64,000 nucleotides of DNA from Herpetosiphon gulosus (GCF_039545135.1 NZ_BAABRU010000007.1:186001-250000); one strand, 5' to 3'; shown: positions 50,291 to 59,642, numbered from the stretch's first letter. Notes: generated by a model from the sequence alone, not told the origin. Numbers and translations: made by a program.

Positions 50291-52216
50291 CTATGGTTTC
50301 AGCCCCCATAATTGTAATTGACCGCCCTCAATCGAGATGTAAAGTCGATTATCTGGTGATAGCATGCCTTGTTTAATCTGATAGATCGGCATTCCATCAC
50401 TTACCTGATAAACAATAGCCTGATTCTCTTTTGAATCAATCGGGATGATCATTAAATCAGCAGCAGCGATAATTTGAATAGGCACATTTCTTTGATAGGC
50501 TTGATAAGATAAATTATTATAGTCAAGTGCAAATTGCTGCTCGACGGCTCCAAATGTTCGAATAATGCTCAGATCATTAAAATTAAGCAATACGGCAACA
50601 ATCGATTGCGGATTCTCCTCGAAGCTTACAACAATTTGACTGCCATTATTGCTAAATGCTAATTCTTTAAGTGCATATGGAAATATTTTGGATTGAATGA
50701 ATGATTTACTTGCTAGATCATAGAAATGCAATTCATTATCATTGAAAATAAAGCCAATTTGTGTTCCGTCAGGACTAAAATAGGCATCATTCAAGGTGTC
50801 GGTAACCGTAAAACTACTATAGAGCTGATCGGCTTTAAAAAGCTCTAGCTCAAGCAATTCATTATTTCTAGTAAACCTTTTTTCGCTGGTTAATAGCCAC
50901 TCGCTAGCACCATGAACAATCGCCATCCCCGATGCTACATCGCCAGCAAATGGCAATATTTGCTGGCGAATCAGGGGTGGCTCTTGGTTAATCGCCCAGA
51001 TATTTTCGCCATTGCTAATGATTTGGCCGTCAGGGCTAAATGTTGGACGCGTATAGGTGCGATACATCGTATCAATAGGCCGATTTGGAAAGCTTTTGAA
51101 GATACGTGCCTGGTTCAAATCGAGCAATTGAAACCCATCGCTGGTTGCGTATAAGGTGCTGTCAGGGCTGAAATTGCCATAGCTGTAGGCTGGAATCAAC
51201 AGGTGTTGCACAGCGCCTGAATTCAAATCGATCAATTGAATCGATTGCTCAAAAAACACAGCGGCATAGGCACTATCGGGGCTAAAGCGCAGATACAACG
51301 ATTGTTCATCAGTATAAATCGTGGTTTGATCCACGACCCGTTCGATTGCTACGCCTAAACCCAGCACTAAACCTGGGGGTGGCTCAAGATGGGCAAAAAA
51401 GGCTTGATTCGGGCTGTAAGCACCATAACCGCCGCTATGAGTTGGAATCGATTGGCTTCCCACGATTGGTTCGCTTGGGTCCCATTGGGCAAGATCAACC
51501 ATTTGCTCAGTTTGATCGATAAAAGCTCCGGTCTGGCTTGCATAACGCCGAAGCGTGGCCTTAACTGGCGATGGATTGATTAAATCGGGATTGACTAATA
51601 GATTAATCGTCGCGCTATCAGCACTAATGCTAAGGTTATAGATGGCCGCTGGCACTTGCGCAACATAGCGTTGCTGCAAACTTGGCAAATCATACACAAC
51701 CAGATTAATCGAGGTGGCAACCGTCATAAATTGATTATTTGGAGCAATCGCCAAATCAACCACTTCGCCTAGCCCTATTTTTTGCAAGAGGTTTAGGCTA
51801 GGCAAGGTTTGCAAATTGATTGTTTCTGCGCTGCGTTCGGGCAATAGGGCTGGATTGGCATAGGTCGTTTGATCATTCAAACTAAAGCTTAGTGGTGAAT
51901 CAAGCATCGTTTGCATGAATTCAGGCAATGGCTCGCTGATCAAAATTGGCTCGGGCAATGGTTCAATGCTAGCCTCAAATGGCGTTGGGCTTGGTGCAAT
52001 GGTTGGCTCAATCGTTGGTGTTGCCAAAACTTGGGTGGTTTCGGTTGGGATTTCTGGCTCGTTGGTTGCAACCAGCGATGGCGTTGCTGAATTCTGGGCG
52101 AACTGGGTTGGGCTTGCTTGGGTCGGAGCGGTTGGTTGAGTTTGGCTGGGTTGACAAGCGCCTAGCCCGAGCACAAGTGTGCCACAAAGCAATAATTGAA
52201 CACGGCGTTTAAACAT
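50291..52216 (-). CDS. Beta-propeller-like lipoprotein 2
   Basis: A 641-residue paralogue of lipoprotein 1, with signal peptide ending LGLGAC, a Pro/Thr/Gln-rich spacer to about residue 80, then propeller-like blades (FSPDSAYAAVFF, NFSPDSTLYATSDG, PTFSPDGQIISNG, YFSPDGTQIGFIF). It ends QLQLWGLKP. Base composition in the 3' part is more AT-rich than in lipoprotein 1. The gap to lipoprotein 1 (50198-50290) contains the hairpin of that gene, so both may be separately controlled at translation. Confidence 0.8.
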   Translation of the reverse strand: MFKRRVQLLLCGTLVLGLGACQPSQTQPTAPTQASPTQFAQNSATPSLVATNEPEIPTETTQVLATPTIEPTIAPSPTPFEASIEPLPEPILISEPLPEFMQTMLDSPLSFSLNDQTTYANPALLPERSAETINLQTLPSLNLLQKIGLGEVVDLAIAPNNQFMTVATSINLVVYDLPSLQQRYVAQVPAAIYNLSISADSATINLLVNPDLINPSPVKATLRRYASQTGAFIDQTEQMVDLAQWDPSEPIVGSQSIPTHSGGYGAYSPNQAFFAHLEPPPGLVLGLGVAIERVVDQTTIYTDEQSLYLRFSPDSAYAAVFFEQSIQLIDLNSGAVQHLLIPAYSYGNFSPDSTLYATSDGFQLLDLNQARIFKSFPNRPIDTMYRTYTRPTFSPDGQIISNGENIWAINQEPPLIRQQILPFAGDVASGMAIVHGASEWLLTSEKRFTRNNELLELELFKADQLYSSFTVTDTLNDAYFSPDGTQIGFIFNDNELHFYDLASKSFIQSKIFPYALKELAFSNNGSQIVVSFEENPQSIVAVLLNFNDLSIIRTFGAVEQQFALDYNNLSYQAYQRNVPIQIIAAADLMIIPIDSKENQAIVYQVSDGMPIYQIKQGMLSPDNRLYISIEGGQLQLWGLKP

Positions 52217-52262
52217 AACTCCTCCTTAGATGTGTAGGTTTATCATCTAAGAAGGAGTTATG
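52214..52262 (-). promoter_or_regulatory. Hairpin sequestering the ribosome site of lipoprotein 2
   Basis: CATAACTCCTTCTTAGATG pairs with CATCTAAGGAGGAGTTATG, 19 pairs with one G-U, around an 11-base loop. It contains the Shine-Dalgarno and start codon. Stronger than the sister element at 50195-50243. Confidence 0.75.
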
Positions 52263-52309
52263 ACAAAACATCATACGAGGCTGATAGTTGGCTTATAGCT
52301 AGCTGAAAG

Positions 52310-53590
52310 TTAATCGGCCTGTTCGCTCAATAGGCGGACTTCAGCGGGTTTGTTGGCCAGCGCAAACAGCGTATCGCCAGCATACACCACATACAAATAT
52401 TCATTGTTGCGATAGCTCCAACGCCGTTGGCTCGACAATGGTGCACCAAGTTTGGCTTCTAAAGCTTTTTTGATAAAGGGCAACTTAGCATCGAAACTGG
52501 TATTGATACGGCTATACATGGCTCGATTGATCGTTTCGCGCAGGGTGGCATCGGCGGCTGAGGCATTTTGAGCGGCCACAATCGCACTAAGTTGTTTGAC
52601 TACCGACCAATTGGTTGAGCCTGTAGCGGCAATCGGCGTATACAGCGCATCAAGCGAGAAAATTTGAGCCGCATAGGCCGCGCCATCGCCAGCTTGCAAA
52701 CGGCTGCTATTGCCCAACGGCACACCCACCACCTTCCGTGGCGGTCGGCTAATAAATTGATAAAAGGCTTGATCTGGTCGATAATCCACGCCCAACGCCC
52801 CATAGGTAAATTGCATCAGGGCGTTGTAAACATCTTGATCGGTCAGATCGTTGGCGCGCAGCACAATATCCCATTGATTGTATGGGCTAATCACAACATC
52901 GCGGCCATAGACCTCGCCTGTGTAGCGCACGCCTTTCACACTAAAATCCATGCCAACCCGAATCGGCGAGCCAAGTTTGTTTTTGAAGGCATATTGATGA
53001 AACATCCAATCAGGTCGATATTCGCCCTTGGCCAGTTTATAAACCTCGTTGCGCAATTGTGCGCCGAGGGTGTTGGGGCGTGGGCCAACGCTGGGTGGGC
53101 TACTTTCATCAAGCAATTTCAAGGTATATTCAACGCTATAGCCGCGTGGGTCATCTTTATAGCCAGGCGCAACCGTGCTATGGGCAAAGAAATAGTCGCG
53201 ATTAATCGGAATTGCATAGGTATCACGAAAATAGCGAATTAACTCGACGAGTGACTTGGTTTGAGCGGTGGTGATCGGCGTACCATCATTTGGCCCCTCA
53301 ACTTCGACCCCAATCGAATAGATATTGATTTCGCCGCCACTGTAGCCGCGTGCCCAACTGCGCACCCCAGCATGCCAAGCGATATAGGCTTTTTCATTGA
53401 CGTAGTGATAGGTTTTACCATCACGCGCAATTAGATAGTTATAACTTGAGCGAACTTCTGGCCGCAGGTTCCATTCGAGTGACCCATAGCCCGCCGTTTC
53501 GTGCAAAATCACAAATTCGGGCTTGAAACTAGTGGTGTTACGGGCGGTTTTGTTGGGGGTTTTGTTGAGATACGAGGTATCAAACTGCAT
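52310..53590 (-). CDS. N-acetylmuramoyl-L-alanine amidase domain protein (Amidase_2)
   Basis: A 426-residue protein. An Amidase_2 domain covers about residues 15-165 with FVILHETAGYGS, SYNYLIARDGKTYHYV, AWHAGV, SIGVEVEG and FAHSTVAPGYKDDPRG; zinc-ligand His are visible in HET, WHAG and AHS. The C-terminal 250 residues contain repeated segments with YRPDWMFHQYAFKNKLGSP and YRPDQAFYQF, unrecognised. There is no signal peptide, so export or a phage-like release function is unclear. The start at 53590 follows AAGGAG. Confidence 0.82.
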   Translation of the reverse strand: MQFDTSYLNKTPNKTARNTTSFKPEFVILHETAGYGSLEWNLRPEVRSSYNYLIARDGKTYHYVNEKAYIAWHAGVRSWARGYSGGEINIYSIGVEVEGPNDGTPITTAQTKSLVELIRYFRDTYAIPINRDYFFAHSTVAPGYKDDPRGYSVEYTLKLLDESSPPSVGPRPNTLGAQLRNEVYKLAKGEYRPDWMFHQYAFKNKLGSPIRVGMDFSVKGVRYTGEVYGRDVVISPYNQWDIVLRANDLTDQDVYNALMQFTYGALGVDYRPDQAFYQFISRPPRKVVGVPLGNSSRLQAGDGAAYAAQIFSLDALYTPIAATGSTNWSVVKQLSAIVAAQNASAADATLRETINRAMYSRINTSFDAKLPFIKKALEAKLGAPLSSQRRWSYRNNEYLYVVYAGDTLFALANKPAEVRLLSEQAD

Positions 53591-53663
53591 ACAAGCTCCT
53601 TGCATGATGCCAATCATTGCATCATTACTACCGCTCCTAATAATCTCGTTGTTAATGTACTAC

Positions 53664-53955
53664 AAAATGCATAAGAACATAGAACAAAGAACATAGAATA
53701 TAGGGGCTTGGAATTTTAACTACGAAGGACACGAAGCGCACGAAGCATAATTTTTTATGCTCTATGTGTAATGGTTTATCGCATTAACGACAGCCAGCAT
53801 GCCCTCACCCCCTCTCCCGCTCAGCAGGCGAGGGGGAACTGCTCCAGGAGTTTACTCTCCTCTCCCGCCGCCGTGGGAGAGGGGCTGGGGGTGAGGGAAC
53901 GGGAGAACAGTTGTTAAAATCATAAACCATTACATCTATGCTCTATGTTCTCGTT
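53664..53955. repeat. Repeat-rich intergenic region upstream of the amidase gene
   Basis: Fills most of the 372-bp gap between the amidase start and the phosphatase stop. It holds GAACATA-type heptamers (53671-53700, inverted 53938-53952), an ACGAAGGACACGAAG repeat (53719-53744) and a CCCTCACCCC palindrome (53802-53915) whose ends are inverted GGGGTGAGGG. Confidence 0.65.
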
Positions 53956-53962
53956 TCCCGAT

Positions 53963-55528
53963 CTACACAAACTTCACGGCCAGCATCGTAATATCGTCGT
54001 GCTGCTCGGTATGGTTGGCAAAGTCTTGCACATCGTTGAGCACAGCATCGAGCAAGGTTTGGGCATGAATATCGGCAGGCAACGAGCGCACCAAATCTTC
54101 CAAACGCTCGAAACCATACATCTCATCACTGCTATTCATGGCCTCAACAATCCCATCAGTGAAGAACAATAGCATATCGCCATGATTACACTGAATTGGG
54201 CTATCTTCATATTGAATTAATGGCGTGATGCCAAGTGGCAACGATTGGCCGCGCCCAATCAAATATTCGGGAAATTCGGGCTGATTGCGGCTGTTATGAA
54301 TTAAAAATGGATAAACCTGGCCAGCATTAGCCCAAACCAAGGTGCGAGCCAAGGCATCGATGCGGGCATAGCTCACCGCCGCAAACATACTACGAGGAAT
54401 ATTTTGTACCAAACTGGTGTTGGTTTGATCAAGAATCATGGCTGGAGTGGCTTGGGTGCCAGCCAAGGCGCGGAGGGTGCTATAGGTGGCGACCATCACT
54501 AAGGCAGCAGGCACGCTCTTGCCCGAAACATCGCCAATCATCAGATCAACGGTGTTGCTGCCTTGAGCAATCACACCATAAAAATCGCCTGAGGTTTCAC
54601 GTTGGGGCAAACAAATCGCGGCAACTTCAAGCCCAGCAACACTAGGTAAATGCTTTGGCAACAGCGCTTGTTGCACATTTCGTGCAATTTGCAACTCGCT
54701 CAACATCCGTTCGCGTTCGCTTTGCTCGGTATAGAGTTTGGCGATGCGCTGCGACATAAGATTAAACGTTCGGGTTAAGTCGGTTAATTCATCAGTAACC
54801 CGTTGATCATCAGGCAGGGTATGGCCCAAATGGCCGTCGGCAAGTTGCAATGCACCATGTTTCAAGCGCTGAAGTGGCCGATTGACCACAAAAACCGTCG
54901 CCAGCCAAGCACAGGCAATCGCCACCAGACTGCCACCAATAATCAATGGCAATAATTGGTTAATTAGCGATTGCTGGGTCAAATCACGCGCCTCAACCGA
55001 AAGCGAAGCCTCGACAATCGCAATTACATAGGGCTGACCTTGGGCATCGTTGACCACGATTGGCGCAACCAACCCATAGTACGAGCCAAATTCATCGGCA
55101 TAGCGCACGGCATGGCGCTTACCATCTTCAAAGGCCGCCCAGTGCTCAGGTGTATCGTAGAAGAAGGGATAGTTGATCCCTGTATTATCAACATCGACCC
55201 AATAATACAAACGATGGGTTTTGATATCGCGACGTAAAATGCCGATAAAGCCTACGTTGGCGGCAGTTTGAGCTTGGACCAATTGCTTTTGCAGCGTGGT
55301 ATAGGCTTCGGTATATAAATCAGCTGGCGCATCAATTTGGCTCAGCAAGGCTGGGTCAATTTCACGGGCAATTAATTCAACTACCCGCGCCAGACGCGTA
55401 TCCATCTCACGTTGCCAGCGCTGATTGGTTTCGCGATAGAAGCTCAGGCCAGCAAAGACCAGCGTTGCAATAATGATCACTTGGAGCGGCAACAACACTT
55501 TGATAATCAGTGGAATACGCACTTTCAT
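53963..55528 (-). CDS. Membrane-bound PP2C/SpoIIE-type phosphatase with HAMP
   Basis: A 521-residue protein: transmembrane helix about 10-30, an extracytoplasmic sensor region about 35-185, second helix about 193-215, HAMP (VVNRPLQRLKHGALQLADG), a short coiled coil, then a SpoIIE phosphatase domain from about 275. Metal-binding signatures are SGDFYG, LMIGDVSGKSVPAAL, FFTDGIVEAMN and HDDITML. It is expected to dephosphorylate a STAS-domain partner in response to an external signal. The start overlaps the stop of the NHL lipoprotein gene (ATGA), so that protein may be linked to its sensing. Confidence 0.92.
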   Translation of the reverse strand: MKVRIPLIIKVLLPLQVIIIATLVFAGLSFYRETNQRWQREMDTRLARVVELIAREIDPALLSQIDAPADLYTEAYTTLQKQLVQAQTAANVGFIGILRRDIKTHRLYYWVDVDNTGINYPFFYDTPEHWAAFEDGKRHAVRYADEFGSYYGLVAPIVVNDAQGQPYVIAIVEASLSVEARDLTQQSLINQLLPLIIGGSLVAIACAWLATVFVVNRPLQRLKHGALQLADGHLGHTLPDDQRVTDELTDLTRTFNLMSQRIAKLYTEQSERERMLSELQIARNVQQALLPKHLPSVAGLEVAAICLPQRETSGDFYGVIAQGSNTVDLMIGDVSGKSVPAALVMVATYSTLRALAGTQATPAMILDQTNTSLVQNIPRSMFAAVSYARIDALARTLVWANAGQVYPFLIHNSRNQPEFPEYLIGRGQSLPLGITPLIQYEDSPIQCNHGDMLLFFTDGIVEAMNSSDEMYGFERLEDLVRSLPADIHAQTLLDAVLNDVQDFANHTEQHDDITMLAVKFV

Positions 55529-56472
55529 TGCTCGCTCCCCAAGCGTTGTGGATTGCTACCATCGGCATTGAAGCGCCAAATGGTATTGTTGTAGGCATCG
55601 GCAGCATAAACATGATTGTTGTAAAACGCCAAGCCAAAGACTTGCCAACGCTCAAGATCAGGCGCAAAGGCAGTGATTGGCTGACCATCGTGGGTTAGGC
55701 GTTGAATCCGCTGATTGCCCATATCGCCAACATAAATATCGCCCGTCGCTTGATCGAGCGCAATATTGAGTGGGTAGGAAAATTCACCAAGATTGCTGCC
55801 ATAGCGGCCAATTACCCGCAAAAATTGCAATGAAATTGTATCGCCAGCTTCGTGCAACGAAAATTCTTGAATTCGGCCATTGAACGAATCGACCACATAC
55901 ACATGGCGACGTTCGCGATCAACGACTAAATCGCTGATGCCGCTAAATTGTTCGTTGCCATTACCAAACTCGCCAAAAAATTCAGCCAATTGCTGACCAT
56001 CACGATGATAGACCACCACCCGATTGGCTTTGTAATTGGCAACCCAAATCCGGTCGGCACTATCAACGGTCACGCCATAGGGTTCGTTGGTTGGCTCATC
56101 CATGGCTGGATCATAATCGTTGCCACCGAATTCGCGCACAAACGAACCATCAGGCTCGAAGCTGCGCACCCCATCGTGCACCAGCGTCGCTTCATCATTA
56201 TAGATAAAATTGCCAATATACAAACGGCCAGAACTATCGCGCCCCAGATCCCAGCCAGAGTGAATATTGCTTGGGCCAACCCCAAAAACCCCAATGCTGG
56301 CAGCAATTTGGCCAGTGGAGTTGAGCTGAGCGATGCGATAATTGCCGCGATCGGTCACATAAATTTGTTGATCGCTGGCAACAGCAACGCCATTTGGACG
56401 CAGCAAGTGTTGAGGTTGCTGACTACAGCCAGCCAACAACCCCACAAGCAAGAATGAAAGACAGCGACGCAT
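55525..56472 (-). CDS. NHL-repeat lipoprotein
   Basis: A 315-residue protein with lipoprotein signal ending LLAGC. At least five NHL-like blades follow (RPNGVAVASDQQIYVTDRGNYRI, SGWDLGRDSSGRLYIGN, PYGVTVDSADRIWVANYKANRV, ISDLVVDRERRHVYVVDSFNGRI, SYPLNIALDQATGDIYVGDMGNQRI). NHL propellers bind ligands or proteins. It is translationally coupled to the downstream phosphatase, so a sensor-ligand role is plausible but inferred. GGAG precedes the start. Confidence 0.88.
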   Translation of the reverse strand: MRRCLSFLLVGLLAGCSQQPQHLLRPNGVAVASDQQIYVTDRGNYRIAQLNSTGQIAASIGVFGVGPSNIHSGWDLGRDSSGRLYIGNFIYNDEATLVHDGVRSFEPDGSFVREFGGNDYDPAMDEPTNEPYGVTVDSADRIWVANYKANRVVVYHRDGQQLAEFFGEFGNGNEQFSGISDLVVDRERRHVYVVDSFNGRIQEFSLHEAGDTISLQFLRVIGRYGSNLGEFSYPLNIALDQATGDIYVGDMGNQRIQRLTHDGQPITAFAPDLERWQVFGLAFYNNHVYAADAYNNTIWRFNADGSNPQRLGSEQ

Positions 56473-56491
56473 GCATGCTCCAAAGTGCGCT

Positions 56492-56851
56492 TTAGAACCC
56501 AAAACGGCCAAGATTCAATAATGTGCCAATAATGCCCGTTAATCCAGCAAGGCCATAGAGCGCGATCAGCGCAATTGTGCGTGGCTCAAGCTTGAGGCTC
56601 TTTTTATAGCTCTGAGTTGGCTTGATTTCAATTCGTTGGCCGCGCCAGTATTGAACTTGCGGGCCACTGCTAAAGAGCCGCGAGCCTTGGCGATTCTGCC
56701 AGATTTGCCAAGCAATCCACAGCAGAAAGCCGCAGCCAACCAACATAATTGCCACTCGCGCCACGTTTGGCATGGCCAACACTTGGGTGCGCAGCATAAA
56801 CAAACCCAGAATTGCAATGATCGCGGGTATCCAAGAACGGTCAAATCTCAT
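56492..56851 (-). CDS. Small membrane protein in the malQ operon
   Basis: A 119-residue protein with about three hydrophobic segments (IPAIIAILGLFML, VARVAIMLVGCGFLLWIAW and a C-terminal ALIALYGLAGLTGIIGTLL). A basic middle (GQRIEIKPTQSYKKSLKL) lies between. No family recognised. Its start overlaps the malQ stop by four bases and it is followed after 19 bp by the NHL lipoprotein gene. Confidence 0.7.
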   Translation of the reverse strand: MRFDRSWIPAIIAILGLFMLRTQVLAMPNVARVAIMLVGCGFLLWIAWQIWQNRQGSRLFSSGPQVQYWRGQRIEIKPTQSYKKSLKLEPRTIALIALYGLAGLTGIIGTLLNLGRFGF

Positions 56852-58407
56852 AGTTCGCTGGTTTCTTGTAGGTCAAAATAGGGCGGAGCATTGGGATCAA
56901 GCTCATTGCTGATCGCTGGCTGAGCCAAGCGCCCATACACTTCGGCCAGCCCATAAAGCGAACGAGCTAAATCGTAGGATAGCTGATCGGGCTTGATACG
57001 CCATGCCCAATTGCCACCAGTATAACCAGGCCGATTCATGCGAGCTTCGCTGCCCAGATCAAGTGCATCTTGCATGGGAATGATCACAGTATCAGCCACC
57101 GAGGCATATAAGGTGCGAATCATTGTCCAAACTATCGCATCCTCGCTACAATACAAATAGGTGCGGGCACGATGCTGTTCTTCTGGCCCAGCACTAGTGT
57201 ACCAGCCACGCGAGGTATCGTTATCGTGTGAGCCAGTGTAGGCGACGGTATTTGGCACATAGGTATGCGGCAAGAAGTTCGATTGGAAGGCTCCTGAGGT
57301 GAAGGCAAATTGCAAAATTCGCATGCCTGGTAGGGTAAATTGATCGCGCAATTGATACACATCAGGCGTGATCATGCCTAAATCTTCGGCGATCAACGGC
57401 AAGCTGCCAAAAGCATGGCTAATCGCTTGGAAGAAATCTGCACCTGGACCACGTCGCCATTCGCCATTGACTGCGGTTTCTTCGCTTGCTGGTACAGCCC
57501 AATAGCCAGCAAAGCCCCGGAAGTGATCAACCCGCACGATATCGACGGTGCGCAAACTGGCGCTAATTCGCTGTTGCCACCACTGATAGCCATCTTGGGC
57601 CATCACATCCCAACGATAGAGCGGGTTGCCCCAGCGCTGGCCTGTTGCCGAAAAATAATCTGGTGGCACGCCCGCAATATCAACTGGATTGCCATCGGGA
57701 TGCAGCAAAAACAGGCTACGATTAGCCCAAACATCGGCGCTATCGTGAGCCACAAAAATCGGAATATCGCCAACAATTTTGATATCACGCTCGTTGGCAT
57801 AATGCTTCAAAGCATCCCATTGGCTAAAAAAGGCCCACTGCAAAAACTTATGGAACTGCACATCATCAGCTAATTTGTTGCCCCACTCGACGACCGCTGC
57901 TGGCTCATGCAAGGCAATTGCCTGATCCCACGTCGTCCAGGAAGCGCCGCCATGGGCTGCTTTACAGGCCATAAACAAGGCATAATCGTCGAGCCATGCG
58001 TGTTCGGCAACACAAAACGCGCTAAAACCACGATCATCAGCTTGAGCTTTGAAATTTTCAAAGGCGGTGCGCAAAAGTTGCAATTTGGCCGGAATCACCG
58101 CACCAAAATCGACAGCTTCGGCAGGCAAATGCGTGAGTTGCGCCAAATCCCATTCGGCTAGCAAATTGATCCGAGCCAAATAATCGGGACTAATCAGCAT
58201 ATGGTTGCCAGCAAACGCCGAAAAACATTGATAGGGTGAATCGCCATAGCCAGTTGGGCCGAGCGGCAAAATTTGCCACAGCCGTGCGCCAGCCGCTTGT
58301 AGCCAATCCACAAATTGGTAAGCCTCGCTACCAAGATCGCCAATTCCATAGCGACCATGCAACGAAGTGGGGTGCAGAAGAATCCCCGCAGCACGTTCGA
58401 AGGTCAT
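56848..58407 (-). CDS. malQ: 4-alpha-glucanotransferase
   Basis: A 519-residue GH77 enzyme. Family signatures are SLHGRYGIGDLGSEAYQFVDWL, LPLGPTGYGDSPYQCFSAFAGN, DIPIFVAHDSADVW, the nucleophile region VDIVRVDHFRGFAGYW and EDLGMITPDVYQLRDQF, with TGSHDNDTSRGW for the catalytic acidic residues. It transfers glucan segments in maltodextrin/glycogen metabolism. The start at 58407 is set by GGAGG and the family N-terminus. It heads a four-gene set with three signalling or envelope genes, an odd combination. Confidence 0.95.
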   Translation of the reverse strand: MTFERAAGILLHPTSLHGRYGIGDLGSEAYQFVDWLQAAGARLWQILPLGPTGYGDSPYQCFSAFAGNHMLISPDYLARINLLAEWDLAQLTHLPAEAVDFGAVIPAKLQLLRTAFENFKAQADDRGFSAFCVAEHAWLDDYALFMACKAAHGGASWTTWDQAIALHEPAAVVEWGNKLADDVQFHKFLQWAFFSQWDALKHYANERDIKIVGDIPIFVAHDSADVWANRSLFLLHPDGNPVDIAGVPPDYFSATGQRWGNPLYRWDVMAQDGYQWWQQRISASLRTVDIVRVDHFRGFAGYWAVPASEETAVNGEWRRGPGADFFQAISHAFGSLPLIAEDLGMITPDVYQLRDQFTLPGMRILQFAFTSGAFQSNFLPHTYVPNTVAYTGSHDNDTSRGWYTSAGPEEQHRARTYLYCSEDAIVWTMIRTLYASVADTVIIPMQDALDLGSEARMNRPGYTGGNWAWRIKPDQLSYDLARSLYGLAEVYGRLAQPAISNELDPNAPPYFDLQETSEL

Positions 58408-58483
58408 CGAACTACCTCCAACTATCGGTGAGAATCTCGTACAATTTAACGTATGTACTTGGTATGATAGCATAGACAAGCAG

Positions 58484-58516
58484 GAAGGATGAGGGATTAA
58501 GGATGAGGGATGAAAG
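58484..58516. repeat. Degenerate AAGGATGAGGGAT repeat upstream of malQ
   Basis: GGAAGGATGAGGGATTAAGG-like units, related to the AAGGATG heptamers at 19196. The remaining part of the 398-bp gap (58517-58805) is AT-richer and shows no gene or clear promoter. Confidence 0.5.
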
Positions 58517-58805
58517 AGCAAATTACGCAACGAGCAAATGGATATAAGCATCAACTATCAGGATTTTAGGTCAATCAAATAAATCTGTGGCTAAAACAAA
58601 AACTTTATGTAATAGGCATAATTATTGGCCCAGCTCGCCACTCAATACTCCCACGAGAGTTTATTTGCAATAGCATCCCCTAACTTGTACCAAGATTGAG
58701 GATTGCACACTAGCCCAAGGTTGTATGGTATCATCGAATGCCACATCCTACTAAAACACTACGCTCATTGCCACCAGCGATCATGTGGGTTAGGAGCACG
58801 CAATT

Positions 58806-59621
58806 ATGTCCTTCGGAAGTGTTTTTATTGCCATGGAAGAATCCATGAGCGATCAATTGATTGATCAGGCTTTGGTGGAGATTCCAGGTTACCGCAAATT
58901 GCCCCTGACCAAACAACAATTGGCTCAACGGGTGCTGATTACCGTTCATGCCTTCGGAATGGATTTGGATGAGGAAGAACCCCATTTCTATCGTACCCAC
59001 CTCGAAGAAGGTGCTTACCAACGCGCCATACAAGGCCTGCCAATCGACGATTTTGAGCAATTGGTGTTGCTCTGGCATCGCCGTGGCATCGAAATGCTCA
59101 TGGCTAAATTCGAGCAACCAGCTGAGCATGTTGCGCTCTTACATCAAGCATTAAAGGTCATTCAATCAGGCTTAGCTGGGTTATATCGTGGCTATGATCG
59201 AGCACGGATCGGTCAACTTGACCGCCAACAGGCGATTTTAAGCGAATTGGCGCTCCCCATTATTCCAGTCTACAAGCATATTTTGGCGGTTCCGCTGATT
59301 GGGGTTATCGATAGCAGCCGTGCGCAACAAATGATCGAGCGCCTGCTCGATGAGATTACCAATCTCAAAGCTCAAATGGTTATTCTCGATCTCACAGGTG
59401 TCCCATTAATTGATACTGGCGTGGCCCACCATTTGCTTAAAACCGTGCATTCGGCGCGTTTGCTCGGTGCTCGGGTAATTATTGTGGGGATTCGCGGCGA
59501 AATTGCCCAAACCATGGTGCATTTGGGCATCGATCTCAGCGAAATTACGACCCGCGCCAATCTCCAAGCAGGCGTAGAATATGCTCTCGCTTGCACCGGC
59601 TTCGCAATTCGCCCGTTATAG
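58806..59621 (+). CDS. RsbR-like STAS-domain protein
   Basis: A 271-residue protein. The N-terminal 130 residues are helical and resemble the non-heme globin-like RsbR sensor region. The STAS domain at about 160-255 has ILAVPLIGVIDSSRAQQMIERLL, the classical MVILDLTGVPLIDTGVAHHLLKT with the acceptor Thr in DTG, and GARVIIVGIRGEIAQTMVHLGID. It is a stressosome-type or partner-switching component. The SpoIIE phosphatase 3 kb away is a possible partner. AGGAG precedes the start. Confidence 0.88.
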   Translation: MSFGSVFIAMEESMSDQLIDQALVEIPGYRKLPLTKQQLAQRVLITVHAFGMDLDEEEPHFYRTHLEEGAYQRAIQGLPIDDFEQLVLLWHRRGIEMLMAKFEQPAEHVALLHQALKVIQSGLAGLYRGYDRARIGQLDRQQAILSELALPIIPVYKHILAVPLIGVIDSSRAQQMIERLLDEITNLKAQMVILDLTGVPLIDTGVAHHLLKTVHSARLLGARVIIVGIRGEIAQTMVHLGIDLSEITTRANLQAGVEYALACTGFAIRPL

Positions 59622-59642
59622 CGTGGACAGGGAAGTTGGATT

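Noticed and set aside
50241-50321. Mini-ORF on the + strand starting from the left arm of the lipoprotein hairpin, preceded by GAAGGAG
   Set aside because: The ribosome-site-like sequence is explained by the inverted repeat; the sister copy at 52260 opens only 12 codons, and the peptides are unrelated.
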